Assembly (NCBI GenBank): GCA_002255045.1
Contig: NJEE01000026.1
Coordinates: 1-34,553, forward strand
DNA: 34,553 nt
From: Candidatus Bathyarchaeota archaeon ex4484_205
GTDB taxonomy: Archaea > Thermoproteota > EX4484-205
Reading direction: 5' to 3'
The position numbers were made by a program, and so were the translations under genes. The notes beneath the pieces are model-generated. The model saw only the letters and a list, made by a program, of their open reading frames with translations, had not been told where the DNA came from and searched no databases. Positions 1 to 7,562 of the stretch are shown in pieces (positions within the stretch are counted from its first letter, which is position 1; every line of letters begins with the position of its first letter).

Positions 1-1195
1 CAGTAATTATACTCTTTGTCACAAGTGCTGCGGGTTTGATGGGAATGTGTCTTAGACTACTACGTGAGAGTGTATAATGCATATCACGAATCAGCCTTCG
101 AAATGCAGCTCTAAATAAAGTTGCAAATATTGAGCCTGCCAGCCTTAAACGTTTATTTCCATAATGGTCTTTATCATCCTTCGTTCTCCATCCCAGCCTT
201 AATGTCAGAACCCGGTTTGCCATTTCACATAGATATCTTGCCTTTTCAATCCTCTTATCTGAGGTATTACCTAGATGTGGCAATAAAATTGCGTCAAGTA
301 AGTTGGCTGTCCGTGCCCTACGAGTCTGCTCTGGTTGTCCATGTGCAATCCTGTTACCAATAAAGAGTATGGCTTCATCCTCCGTGAATATCCCTTCGGC
401 ATCCTCAAAAGATGCCGAAAGAAGATCTTGGACCTCTGAGAAGGGTGAAACTTCATTGGCTATATCTACATCCTTTGTTAGTCCTAAAGCCTTAACCATT
501 ATTATGAAAGGTATTTCGGCAGCAACGCCTGGAAGATAGACCTTAAGCTCCTCATTACTACTCCTATACCTTACTTCTACACGGGTTCGATATCCTGCAG
601 TAGAGGAGAATACCTTAGCAACATACAGTTTGTAAGAACCCATATCTTTAATGTCTGTCAAAATTTTATTGGGAGCGAGGTCTTCCAAACCAACGACTAC
701 ACGTTCAGAACCATTTACGATAAGATATCCGCCGGGATCATAGGGATCTTCACCCAATTTTGCTAGCTCTTCTGTGGTTTTGCCATGAAGGACACAATAT
801 TTGGATTTAACCATTATCGGCAGGGACCCTATCTCTACTTCTTCTCTGATCTTTACCCCTCCACTCTTTATTTCATACATCTCCAGATATATGGGAGCAG
901 AATACGTTAGGTTTGAGATTCGACAAATACGTGGAGTTAGGTATATAAGGTTGTCTGAAACATCCCTTATCTGTGGTTGCCCCAGTCTCACCTTCCCAAA
1001 TTTTATCTGATATCTGCCGTCAGGCAGAAGCACAGAAATGCCTCCTACTTCATCTATTATTCTCTGTAAATCTTCTTCAACGAATTTTTCGAAGGAGTCT
1101 ATATGCTGACGGGCTAACCCTTTTTCCTGTATTAATGCCTCAAGAATGACTGCCCGTTCCTCCTGTGTTGGGAATTCCAAATTATCCCCTTTCAT
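1..1195 (-). CDS. rpoB: DNA-directed RNA polymerase subunit B, N-terminal part (runs off the window edge)
   Basis: Reverse-strand translation from the ATG at 1195..1193 gives MKGDNLEFPTQEERAVILEAL..., then open reading to position 1, including VLLPDGRYQIKFGKVRLGQPQI, GGYLIVNGSERVVVGLEDLAPN and TRRARTANLLDAILLPHLGNT, typical of archaeal RpoB. Lies directly downstream of rpoH. Absent from the ORF track because it has no stop in the window. Confidence 0.93.
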   Translation of the reverse strand, partial: MKGDNLEFPTQEERAVILEALIQEKGLARQHIDSFEKFVEEDLQRIIDEVGGISVLLPDGRYQIKFGKVRLGQPQIRDVSDNLIYLTPRICRISNLTYSAPIYLEMYEIKSGGVKIREEVEIGSLPIMVKSKYCVLHGKTTEELAKLGEDPYDPGGYLIVNGSERVVVGLEDLAPNKILTDIKDMGSYKLYVAKVFSSTAGYRTRVEVRYRSSNEELKVYLPGVAAEIPFIIMVKALGLTKDVDIANEVSPFSEVQDLLSASFEDAEGIFTEDEAILFIGNRIAHGQPEQTRRARTANLLDAILLPHLGNTSDKRIEKARYLCEMANRVLTLRLGWRTKDDKDHYGNKRLRLAGSIFATLFRAAFRRLIRDMHYTLSRSSLRHIPIKPAALVTKSIIT

Positions 1196-1197
1196 TC

Positions 1198-1473
1198 TTA
1201 CTTTTCCTCCACAACATACCTGTAAAACACAGATTTTCCTGCAGTTGGACTTATTCTTTCAATTTTTATAATGTCCCCTGGTCTGGCACCTATCGCCTTC
1301 ACTACAGGGTCTGTGGAGAGAATTCGTGGAAGTTGATAAGGTTTTATACCGTATTTAGACAGAAGTTCCTCTCGTTCATCTTGGTCGACGATTTTATGTA
1401 CTGGAACTAAGACATGTTTCATCAAATCGAAAGAAGCATCCTTCTTCTTAGACATATTTTTATCTAACCTCAT
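1198..1473 (-). CDS. rpoH: DNA-directed RNA polymerase subunit H (Rpb5 C-terminal domain)
   Basis: ORF contains LVPVHKIVDQDEREELLSKYGIKPYQLPRILSTDPVVKAIGARPGDIIKIERISPTAGKSVFYRYVV, the RpoH/Rpb5 signature. The true start may be the internal MSKKKDAS. Confidence 0.95.
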   Translation of the reverse strand: MRLDKNMSKKKDASFDLMKHVLVPVHKIVDQDEREELLSKYGIKPYQLPRILSTDPVVKAIGARPGDIIKIERISPTAGKSVFYRYVVEEK

Positions 1474-1525
1474 AAATAGGCGTGATAGAGAGACTTATAA
1501 TCAGTATTTAAGTTTATCTCATCTC

Positions 1526-2578
1526 TTAGGACCACACTCCCTCAACTTTATAACCACAGTTTGGACATACCCCATTTTTTATGTTATTTTTAAAAACGGA
1601 AAATCCAAATCTCTCAACTAACTTATATTTGCAGCGTGGACAGTAGGTATTTTCATCTTCATGAGGCACGTTTCCTACATACACATATTTGAGACCGGTT
1701 TCATGACCTATCTCAGAAGCGTATCTTAATGAGGAAAGAGGAGTTGGATTTAAATGTGTAAGTTTATACATCGGGAAAAATCGAGATATATGCCAGGGGA
1801 TATAATCGCCAATTTCAACTAAGAAGGAGGCGATCCCCCTAAGAGTTTTTTCACCATCATTTAATGATGGAATAAGGAGGGTGGTAACTTCGATCCATAC
1901 TCCGAGTTCATGGAACAGCTTTATAGAGTCTAGAACAGGCTGTAGTTTCCCCCCACAGATTTTTCTATAAAAATCTTCAGTGTAACCTTTCAAGTCGATA
2001 TTTGCCGCATCAATATAGGGAGCCAAATCGCGAAAAGCACCCTCTGAGATATACCCATTGGTTATCATTAGATTCTTTAAACCCTTTTTCTTTGCCTCTT
2101 TTGCAGTATCTAACATAAACTCATAGAATATAGTGGGTTCTGTATAAGTGTAGGCAATAGATTTAGCACCATATCTTAACGCCATTTCTACAATTTCTTC
2201 TGGCTCACGATGAAAGCCCTGTATTGCCCCCTCACCTTTTGGAACCTGTGAGATTTCATAATTCTGACAGTTGAGACATCGAAAATTACATCCTACTGTG
2301 GCAATAGAATATGCAGTAGAACCAGGTAAAAAATGATAGAGAGGTTTCTTCTCTATAGGATCCAGGTGTTCTGCAATTACCACACCATAAACCAGAGAGA
2401 AAAGCCTACCCTCTCTATTTTCCCGCACACCACATATTCCTCTTTTTCCTGGAGGAATTATACATAGATGTGGACAAAGGAGGCACCTAACATAATTAGG
2501 CTTGTCTCGAATTTGAGTGTAGAACAAAGCTTCTTTCAAAGACTGCCTCCCTAACTTTATTTTCTTAATTGTAACCAT
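1526..2578 (-). CDS. amrS: AmmeMemoRadiSam-type radical SAM enzyme (AmrS/PflA-like) with C-terminal zinc ribbon
   Basis: CNFRCLNCQNYEIS radical SAM motif (CxxxCxxC); N-terminal CLLCPHLCIIPPGKRGICGVREN; C-terminal CPRCKYKL...CPNCGYKV. Confidence 0.85.
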   Translation of the reverse strand: MVTIKKIKLGRQSLKEALFYTQIRDKPNYVRCLLCPHLCIIPPGKRGICGVRENREGRLFSLVYGVVIAEHLDPIEKKPLYHFLPGSTAYSIATVGCNFRCLNCQNYEISQVPKGEGAIQGFHREPEEIVEMALRYGAKSIAYTYTEPTIFYEFMLDTAKEAKKKGLKNLMITNGYISEGAFRDLAPYIDAANIDLKGYTEDFYRKICGGKLQPVLDSIKLFHELGVWIEVTTLLIPSLNDGEKTLRGIASFLVEIGDYIPWHISRFFPMYKLTHLNPTPLSSLRYASEIGHETGLKYVYVGNVPHEDENTYCPRCKYKLVERFGFSVFKNNIKNGVCPNCGYKVEGVWS

Positions 2579-2626
2579 TTATAATTTATGTGGGCCCGGT
2601 GGGATTCGAACCCACGACCCCCGGCT

Positions 2627-2638
2627 TACCTCCAGAGA
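2627..2638 (-). other. tRNA-Arg intron 3 (canonical 37/38, 12 nt: TCTCTGGAGGTA)
   Basis: Central helix CTTC/GAGG, bulges GG^T and TA^A; removal restores CTTCGGA and stem CCGGC/GCCGG. Confidence 0.75.
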
Positions 2639-2646
2639 CCGAAGGC

Positions 2647-2658
2647 TTACACCCTGGT
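2647..2658 (-). other. tRNA-Arg intron 2 (position 29/30, 12 nt: ACCAGGGTGTAA)
   Basis: Interrupts the 5' anticodon stem CCG|GC. Central helix GCAC/GTGT (one G-U) flanked by bulges CG^A and AA^G. Confidence 0.7.
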
Positions 2659-2672
2659 CGGTGCCCTATCCA

Positions 2673-2686
2673 CTTCCCTCAGAGAT
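2673..2686 (-). other. tRNA-Arg intron 1 (D-loop, ~14 nt: ATCTCTGAGGGAAG)
   Basis: Insertion between the D-stem/AG and TGGATA-GGGC. BHB with GCCC/GGGA (3 G-C pairs plus one mismatch). Boundaries approximate. Confidence 0.6.
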
Positions 2687-2771
2687 CTGGGCGACGGGCC
2701 CATAAGATACACCAAGATAACTACTAATAATAATTTCACTCATTTAACATCTTCACATCAGTAGGATATGG

Positions 2772-2860
2772 CGCCCCGGCCGGGATTTGAACCCGGGTTT
2801 CGCCCTCCATAGGTCTGGCGGGTGACAGCCGCCAATGATAGGCCGCTACACTACCGGGGC
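2772..2860 (-). tRNA. tRNA-Asp (anticodon GTC) interrupted by a variable-loop intron
   Basis: Acceptor GCCCCGG/CCGGGGC, anticodon arm GGCGG-CTGTCAC-CCGCC, T arm CCGGG-TTCAAAT-CCCGG. CCA encoded immediately downstream (2771..2769). Variable region of 20 nt rather than 4-5. Confidence 0.88.
2799..2814 (-). other. tRNA-Asp variable-loop intron (16 nt: ACCTATGGAGGGCGAA)
   Basis: Perfect 4-bp central helix CGCC/GGCG with bulges AG^A and AA^A; splicing leaves variable loop AGAC and a 73-nt mature tRNA. Confidence 0.75.
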
Positions 2861-2982
2861 TAAACTCATTTAGCACAATTCGACAATATAAATTTTGGTG
2901 GAGAAGGTTCTTAAAAATTTATTAAACGGATGAATATAACTAATTTTTGGTCCCGCGGTAGCTCAGCCTGGTAGAGCTTCCG

Positions 2983-3009
2983 AGTCAACCTTGGAGGGTT
3001 GGCGGAGAC
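2983..3009 (+). other. tRNA-Tyr intron 1 (position 30/31, 27 nt)
   Basis: Splits TCCG|G of the anticodon stem. Central helix CTTC/GGAG, bulges CG^A and AC^G, inner hairpin GTCAACC...GGTTGGC. Confidence 0.75.
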
Positions 3010-3016
3010 GCTGTAG

Positions 3017-3069
3017 AAGTACACCACAGAGGGGTGTACTTTAGACAGCCTACCAGGCAACACATAGAA
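3017..3069 (+). other. tRNA-Tyr intron 2 (canonical 37/38, 53 nt)
   Basis: Central helix CTGT/ATAG, bulges AG^A and AA^A; internal hairpin AAGTACACC...GGTGTACTT and a second small hairpin GCCT-ACC-AGGC. Confidence 0.7.
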
Positions 3070-3145
3070 ACCGGAGTGTCGCTGGTTCAAATCCGGCCCG
3101 CGGGACCAATGAATGGGCCCGTAGCTCAGCCAGGAAGAGCGCCGG

Positions 3146-3158
3146 TGTTTACGGCGAG
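3146..3158 (+). other. tRNA-Lys intron 1 (position 30/31, 13 nt: TGTTTACGGCGAG)
   Basis: Perfect central helix CGCC/GGCG with bulges GG^T and AG^G; restores CCGG|G. Confidence 0.72.
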
Positions 3159-3165
3159 GCTTTTA

Positions 3166-3176
3166 GGCGGGAGGCA
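3166..3176 (+). other. tRNA-Lys intron 2 (canonical 37/38, 11 nt: GGCGGGAGGCA)
   Basis: Central helix CTTT/GAGG (two G-U), bulges TA^G and CA^A; only a 4-nt loop inside. Confidence 0.68.
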
Positions 3177-3183
3177 ACCCGGT

Positions 3184-3198
3184 GCATGTGTGCGGGGA
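3184..3198 (+). other. tRNA-Lys intron 3 (variable-loop region, ~15-17 nt)
   Basis: 22 nt lie between anticodon-stem CCCGG and T-stem CGGGG. Helix CCCG/CGGG supports a 15-nt intron but leaves a 7-nt variable loop; 17 nt would leave 5. Exact boundaries uncertain. Confidence 0.5.
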
Positions 3199-3265
3199 GG
3201 TGTCCGGGGTTCGAATCCCCGCGGGCCCGCATTTATTCTTCTCTCTTGGGTATCAGGTATTGTTA

Positions 3266-3661
3266 TTATAAGGGGGGACGAAAAGCGATACCATACTGTA
3301 TTATGCCATCCTTTCCATTCACTCTATATCTTCGGACTGTAGGCTCTAGGGACATACCAATCCTAAGTTCTTCTGGTTCTACATCGACAATTCTCGCTAT
3401 GACCCGTATCTTCCCATCTACTTCAACAAGACCCATTATATAAGGGGAGAGCGACTCAAAGTCCGCTGGAGGGCTGCGGATCACTGTGAAGGTGAGAAGC
3501 TTTCCTTCTCCATTGATGCCCACGCTCTCTAAGTCCTTATTTCGGCAGCGGGGACAGATCTCTCTAGGTGGATAATAGTACTTACTGCAATTCTCACAGT
3601 AGGAGGCAACTAACCTGTGGAGATAGGGTATCATGCGCCAATATCGTGGTACAGACATCAA
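3266..3661 (-). CDS. DUF35-type Zn-ribbon/OB-fold protein, partner of thiolase/HMG-CoA synthase
   Basis: CENCSKYYYPPREICPRCRNKDLE zinc ribbon followed by OB-fold GKLLTFTVIRSPPADFESLSPYIMGLVEVDG; directly downstream of thiolase and HMGS genes. Confidence 0.9.
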   Translation of the reverse strand: MMSVPRYWRMIPYLHRLVASYCENCSKYYYPPREICPRCRNKDLESVGINGEGKLLTFTVIRSPPADFESLSPYIMGLVEVDGKIRVIARIVDVEPEELRIGMSLEPTVRRYRVNGKDGIIQYGIAFRPPL

Positions 3662-4795
3662 TCAACACCTCCCTTCAAGTATATGTATAGTTACGGTGCC
3701 TCCTATTCCTCCTACATTCTGTGCAAGCCCATAAATAGCATTATCTATCTGGTTCGCCCCCGCATCTCCTCTTAATTGCTTCACTAAATCGACGACCTGA
3801 TAAATACCTGTTGCCCCTACAGGATGACCCCTAGCTTTTAGACCACCCAAGGTGTTTATTGGTAGCTCACCGTTCAAATTGAAATAACCAGCCTCAATAA
3901 GTTCTGCTGCTTCTCCTCTTTTAGCAAACCCCATGTCTTCCAGAGAGATAACGCCCATTATGGTAAATGCATCATGGACTTCTACGATGTGAATATCTTT
4001 AGGAGAAAGATTTGCCTGTTTATATGCCTGCATGACTGCCCTTTGGGTGGCACTAAAAGATAGGAGGTCAGTGCGCTCGTGAAGACTCAAATAATCGGAG
4101 GACATGGTTGATGCAATTACTTTAATATCACCCTTTTCTCTCGAGAGAACAACTGCTGCAGCACCATCAGAGATAGCTGCACATTCAAGAAGATGTATAG
4201 GGTCAGCAATTAGGGGAGAGGACATTACATTCTCTACGGTGAGCTTGAGATGGTATTGTGCATAAGGGTTGTTGAGGGCATGTGCATGGGAGAGGACAGC
4301 TAATTCAGCAATTTTTTCAGGAGGTACCTGGAAATGATGCATATAAAGTCGATGTAGTAATGCATTCAACCCTACAAAGGTCATGCCAAGATCTGCTGAA
4401 AATACTCGGTCATCTGCGGAAGCAAGAGAGGAAGATACTTGAGAGGTAGGCATATCACTGAGTTTTTCAACACCAATACATAGCACATTATTATATTCAC
4501 CTGAGAGTACAGCCTTACATGCTTCATGGAGAGCTGCGCCGCCAGATGCACATGCAGCCTCTACATGCACGGCAGGAACTCCAGATAAACCCATATAGTC
4601 AGCGATCAATGCCCCTATATGTGACTGTGCCTGAAGATAGGGGGCACACATGTTCCCAACATATATGGCATCTACAGTAGATAGGGAGGCATCTTCCAGT
4701 GCATTTATGCCAGCCTCGGCCCCCAGAGACCTCAGGGAGCGATTCCAGTGCTCGCCTACTTTTAGAGCGGAGATACCGCGAATGAATACAGACAT
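3662..4795 (-). CDS. Archaeal thiolase (acetyl-CoA C-acetyltransferase family)
   Basis: VHVEAACASGGAALHEA, HIVEVHDAFTIMGVISLEDMGF and NTLGGLKARGHPVGATGIYQV motifs; HMGS/DUF35 neighbourhood. Confidence 0.92.
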   Translation of the reverse strand: MSVFIRGISALKVGEHWNRSLRSLGAEAGINALEDASLSTVDAIYVGNMCAPYLQAQSHIGALIADYMGLSGVPAVHVEAACASGGAALHEACKAVLSGEYNNVLCIGVEKLSDMPTSQVSSSLASADDRVFSADLGMTFVGLNALLHRLYMHHFQVPPEKIAELAVLSHAHALNNPYAQYHLKLTVENVMSSPLIADPIHLLECAAISDGAAAVVLSREKGDIKVIASTMSSDYLSLHERTDLLSFSATQRAVMQAYKQANLSPKDIHIVEVHDAFTIMGVISLEDMGFAKRGEAAELIEAGYFNLNGELPINTLGGLKARGHPVGATGIYQVVDLVKQLRGDAGANQIDNAIYGLAQNVGGIGGTVTIHILEGRC

Positions 4796-4809
4796 CCAAT
4801 CACCTCCCT

Positions 4810-5856
4810 CTACATGGATATTTTATCACGATACTTTGCGTAAAGTGAGTAGGTAATATACTTCTTTCGCTGTATTAATTGCTGTACAGTTGGAGCTAAA
4901 TTTCTCTTCGATTCAATGGAGTCTAAAACAGAGATTATGAATGAGTCGCTTCCTGCACCGGAGCCAAAGGATGAGACAAGGATTCTGCTTTCGGGTTCTG
5001 CTATATCTAAAACTGCAGCTAAACCTAGTGGAACAGCACCTGCATAGGTGTTACCAATAATAGGGGAGAGAAGCCCTGGTTCTATTTTCTCTCGAGGGAT
5101 GCCGAGTTTCTTTGCCACTCTTAAGGGAAACTTCGTATTTGGCTGGTGGAAAACACAATAATCAAAGTCATTCAGTGAGTAACCAGATTCCTCCAGAATA
5201 CCTTTTACAGAGGAGATAATGTGATGGAAATAGGCTGGCTCTCCAGTAAACCTACCTGTATGTCGAGGATATTTTTCTCCCTGCCGTCTCCAGAAGTCTG
5301 GAGTATCAGAGACATAAGAATATGAATATTCGATTCTTGCTATCATATCACTACGGTTGAAGGATGAAAAGATATATGCAGCACCTCCAGAAGCTGCGGT
5401 ATATTCTAAGTTGTCGTTAGGCCGTCCTTGTGCAGTATCGGCACCTATGGCTAACGCATAGTTAACCATCCCTGAAGATACGAGCCCAATAGAAGATTGA
5501 AAAGCCTCAGTACCAGCTTTACATGCAAATTCATAATCGGCAGAGAGTATTTTGCTTGATGAATTAATTATGCTTGCGATCACAGTGCTTGAGGGTTTTA
5601 CAGCGTAGGGTTTCGACTCAGTTCCTATCAGAATAGCACCGAGTTCTGAGGGAGAGATCCCAGCTCTTCTTAATGCATACTTTGCAGCTTCCGCTGATAT
5701 GGTTATTACATCTTCATCTATACCAGCTACAGCCTTCTCTATTATAGGGAAAGAGCTGGACTTACCCCATACTTTGCCTATTTCTTCCGCCCTTATCCTA
5801 TAGAGCGGGATATAGGCACCATAACCCAATATGCCAACATTATTTTTTGGCTTCAA
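4810..5856 (-). CDS. Hydroxymethylglutaryl-CoA synthase (archaeal type)
   Basis: [68 protein letters not shown]; adjacent to thiolase and DUF35. Confidence 0.93.
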   Translation of the reverse strand: MKPKNNVGILGYGAYIPLYRIRAEEIGKVWGKSSSFPIIEKAVAGIDEDVITISAEAAKYALRRAGISPSELGAILIGTESKPYAVKPSSTVIASIINSSSKILSADYEFACKAGTEAFQSSIGLVSSGMVNYALAIGADTAQGRPNDNLEYTAASGGAAYIFSSFNRSDMIARIEYSYSYVSDTPDFWRRQGEKYPRHTGRFTGEPAYFHHIISSVKGILEESGYSLNDFDYCVFHQPNTKFPLRVAKKLGIPREKIEPGLLSPIIGNTYAGAVPLGLAAVLDIAEPESRILVSSFGSGAGSDSFIISVLDSIESKRNLAPTVQQLIQRKKYITYSLYAKYRDKISM

Positions 5857-5917
5857 TACTCGTCGAGTCTTAGGTAGACATATCCCAGTTAAAATATCTT
5901 TATCAGAAATTTGATGG

Positions 5918-5991
5918 AGCTGGGGGTGGGATTTGAACCCACATAGAGCGGGTCTGCAGCCCGCCGCCTAGCCTGTCTCGGCCACCCCAGC
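5918..5991 (-). tRNA. tRNA-Cys (anticodon GCA), no intron
   Basis: Acceptor GCTGGGG/CCCCAGC, anticodon arm GCGGG-CTGCAGA-CCCGC, T arm GTGGG-TTCAAAT-CCCAC; CCA encoded (5917..5915). Confidence 0.93.
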
Positions 5992-6059
5992 AGCTCCTCA
6001 TAAAACAAAATAAGGCGGAATAGGGCTATTTAAAGAATAAAGTGGGAGCAGGATGAGAG

Positions 6060-6977
6060 ATGGATGAGGAAAAGAAGGAAGTCGTAATAATTGGGGCGGG
6101 ACCAGCTGGTTTAACTGCGGGAATCTACCTAGCACAAAACAAGATAGATATTACAATCTTAGAGAGAGGACTTCCTGGTGGAAGGATGGGAGAAGCGGTA
6201 GAGATAGATAACTATCCTGGTTTTCCTGAAGGGGTAACTGGAAAAGAGCTTACGGAGAGAATGGTTTCACAACTTGAGAGATTTGGAGTAAAAATAAGAT
6301 TTCCGGAGGAAGTCCTTAAGTTTTCATTCACAGAGTCTGGGAAAGAGGTATTCACGCGAAAGGCTAGATATTTGGCGAAAGCAGTCATAATAGCTACAGG
6401 GGGAGAAAGTATGAAGCTGAATATTGCAGGAGAGGAGAGACTCCTTGGGAGAGGAGTATCTTATTGTGCTGTATGTGATGGTTTTTTCTTCCGTGAGAAA
6501 ACTGTTTGCGTAATAGGGAGAGGAGAGGAAGCAGGGCAGGACGCACTCTACCTCTCTAACTTAGCGGATGAGGTATATTTACTAATGTATGGAAAAGAGG
6601 AAATGAGTGGAAGTACATTTGATAAGTTGAAGGATAGAGAGAACATACATATGTTAGAGGGAACTCCGCTTGAGATATTAGGAAAGGAAAAAGTTGAAGG
6701 AGTGAAGATAGAGAGAGATTGGAAGACCAAGGTTTTACGAGTGGATGGTGTATTTATAGGATTAGGTATGACACCATCCACTCGTATTGCGAAAGAGGCC
6801 GGCATAAAAGTAAATGAGAGGAGAGAGATAATTGTGGATAAGAGACAGATGACAAATATAGAAGGAGTGTTTGCAGCAGGGGATTGTACGGGAGGATTTA
6901 AACAGATAGTTATAGCTGCTGGAGAGGGGGCGACTGCGGCTTTATATGCTATAAGATATCTACGAAGACGACTCTGA
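6060..6977 (+). CDS. trxB: Thioredoxin-disulfide reductase-like FAD/NAD(P) oxidoreductase
   Basis: VVIIGAGPAGLTAGIYLAQNKIDITILERG, redox-active CAVCDG, GVFAAGDCTGGFKQIVIAAGEGATAALYAIRYL. Confidence 0.92.
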   Translation: MDEEKKEVVIIGAGPAGLTAGIYLAQNKIDITILERGLPGGRMGEAVEIDNYPGFPEGVTGKELTERMVSQLERFGVKIRFPEEVLKFSFTESGKEVFTRKARYLAKAVIIATGGESMKLNIAGEERLLGRGVSYCAVCDGFFFREKTVCVIGRGEEAGQDALYLSNLADEVYLLMYGKEEMSGSTFDKLKDRENIHMLEGTPLEILGKEKVEGVKIERDWKTKVLRVDGVFIGLGMTPSTRIAKEAGIKVNERREIIVDKRQMTNIEGVFAAGDCTGGFKQIVIAAGEGATAALYAIRYLRRRL

Positions 6978-7562
6978 GACTTCTAACTTCTCGCTCTCTG
7001 AACATAAGGTCTCCAGACTTCCCTTATTCTCGATAAAGCCTCTACCTATAATCAAATCTCCCGCCGCTAGATGAAAGTCGGGCTCAGGTCTGTATTTCCA
7101 CTTTTCACCTCGTTTTATGGCAATTATGTTCATAGAGGATTCTTCCTCTACGTCCTCGACACTCATTCCCTCACTCCATGAACCCTTTTTCACGACAGCA
7201 AGCTCCACTATTTCTTCAGATTCTTCTAGCGCAGATTTTACTATTGGGTGAGTATGTTTAAGTCTCAGAACGATCTCCGCAATGTTTGAGGCAGCATCAG
7301 CCAAATTTTCGGCAGCATAACCTATTCTAACAAGACCTAAAATACCTTCTTTATTCCCTCCCTTATTCAATTCCAACACTTTAAGTTCAAATTCCGTGTG
7401 AAGCTCGTCAAAGGATTCTTCTAACCTTAGAATTTCTTCACTCAAAGTCTTATGATTGTATAAAAGAGCTAGAAAGGCGAGGTCTATCATCATTTCAGAG
7501 GTCTCCTTCAGCTCTATCAGCAGATCTTTTACTGACTGAACTTTATTTTTCATAGGATTCAC
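6960..7562 (-). CDS. PhoU-like/TrkA-C (RCK_C) domain protein
   Basis: N-terminal helical PhoU-like region (LLIELKETSEMMIDLAFLALLY) and C-terminal AIKRGEKWKYRPEPDFHLAAGDLIIGRG (TrkA-C). Paralogous to the neighbouring ORF. Confidence 0.8.
   Translation of the reverse strand: MNPMKNKVQSVKDLLIELKETSEMMIDLAFLALLYNHKTLSEEILRLEESFDELHTEFELKVLELNKGGNKEGILGLVRIGYAAENLADAASNIAEIVLRLKHTHPIVKSALEESEEIVELAVVKKGSWSEGMSVEDVEEESSMNIIAIKRGEKWKYRPEPDFHLAAGDLIIGRGFIENKGSLETLCSESEKLEVSESSS

Larger units (their letters stand above)
2591..2701 (-). tRNA. tRNA-Arg (anticodon TCG) interrupted by three small introns
   Basis: Acceptor GGGCCCG/CGGGCCC; T arm GTGGG-TTCGAAT-CCCAC. Removing three insertions gives a 73-nt cloverleaf: GGGCCCGTCGCCCAGTGGATAGGGCACCGGCCTTCGGAGCCGGGGGTCGTGGGTTCGAATCCCACCGGGCCCA. 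CCA not encoded. Confidence 0.85.
2952..3105 (+). tRNA. tRNA-Tyr (anticodon GTA) interrupted by two introns
   Basis: C1-G72 acceptor CCCGCGG/CCGCGGG, as expected for archaeal tRNA-Tyr; D arm GCTC-AGCCTGGTA-GAGC; CTGTAGA anticodon loop; T arm GCTGG-TTCAAAT-CCGGC; CCA encoded (3106-3108). Spliced product is a 74-nt cloverleaf. Confidence 0.87.
3115..3229 (+). tRNA. tRNA-Lys (anticodon TTT) interrupted by three very small introns
   Basis: Acceptor GGGCCCG/CGGGCCC, D arm GCTC-AGCCAGGAA-GAGC, T arm CGGGG-TTCGAAT-CCCCG. After removing insertions the anticodon arm is CCGGG-CTTTTAA-CCCGG. CCA not encoded. Confidence 0.82.

Noticed and set aside
121-1410. Plus-strand ORFs at 121..363, 303..539, 801..1010 and 1165..1410
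   Set aside because: All antisense to the clear rpoB/rpoH coding sequence on the minus strand; no recognisable motifs.
2591-3229. Interpretation of the tRNA cluster as decayed tRNA pseudogenes, or as split/permuted tRNAs
   Set aside because: Acceptor, D, anticodon and T arms are all intact and in standard order, and each insertion (with partial exceptions noted) fits a common BHB geometry, which favours real introns. Pseudogenes cannot be fully excluded without expression data.
3034-3443. ORFs 3034..3342 and 3186..3443 on the plus strand
   Set aside because: They run through the tRNA-Tyr and tRNA-Lys genes and intergenic DNA; peptides such as VAQPGRAPVF...GSNPRGPAF are translations of tRNA sequence, not proteins.
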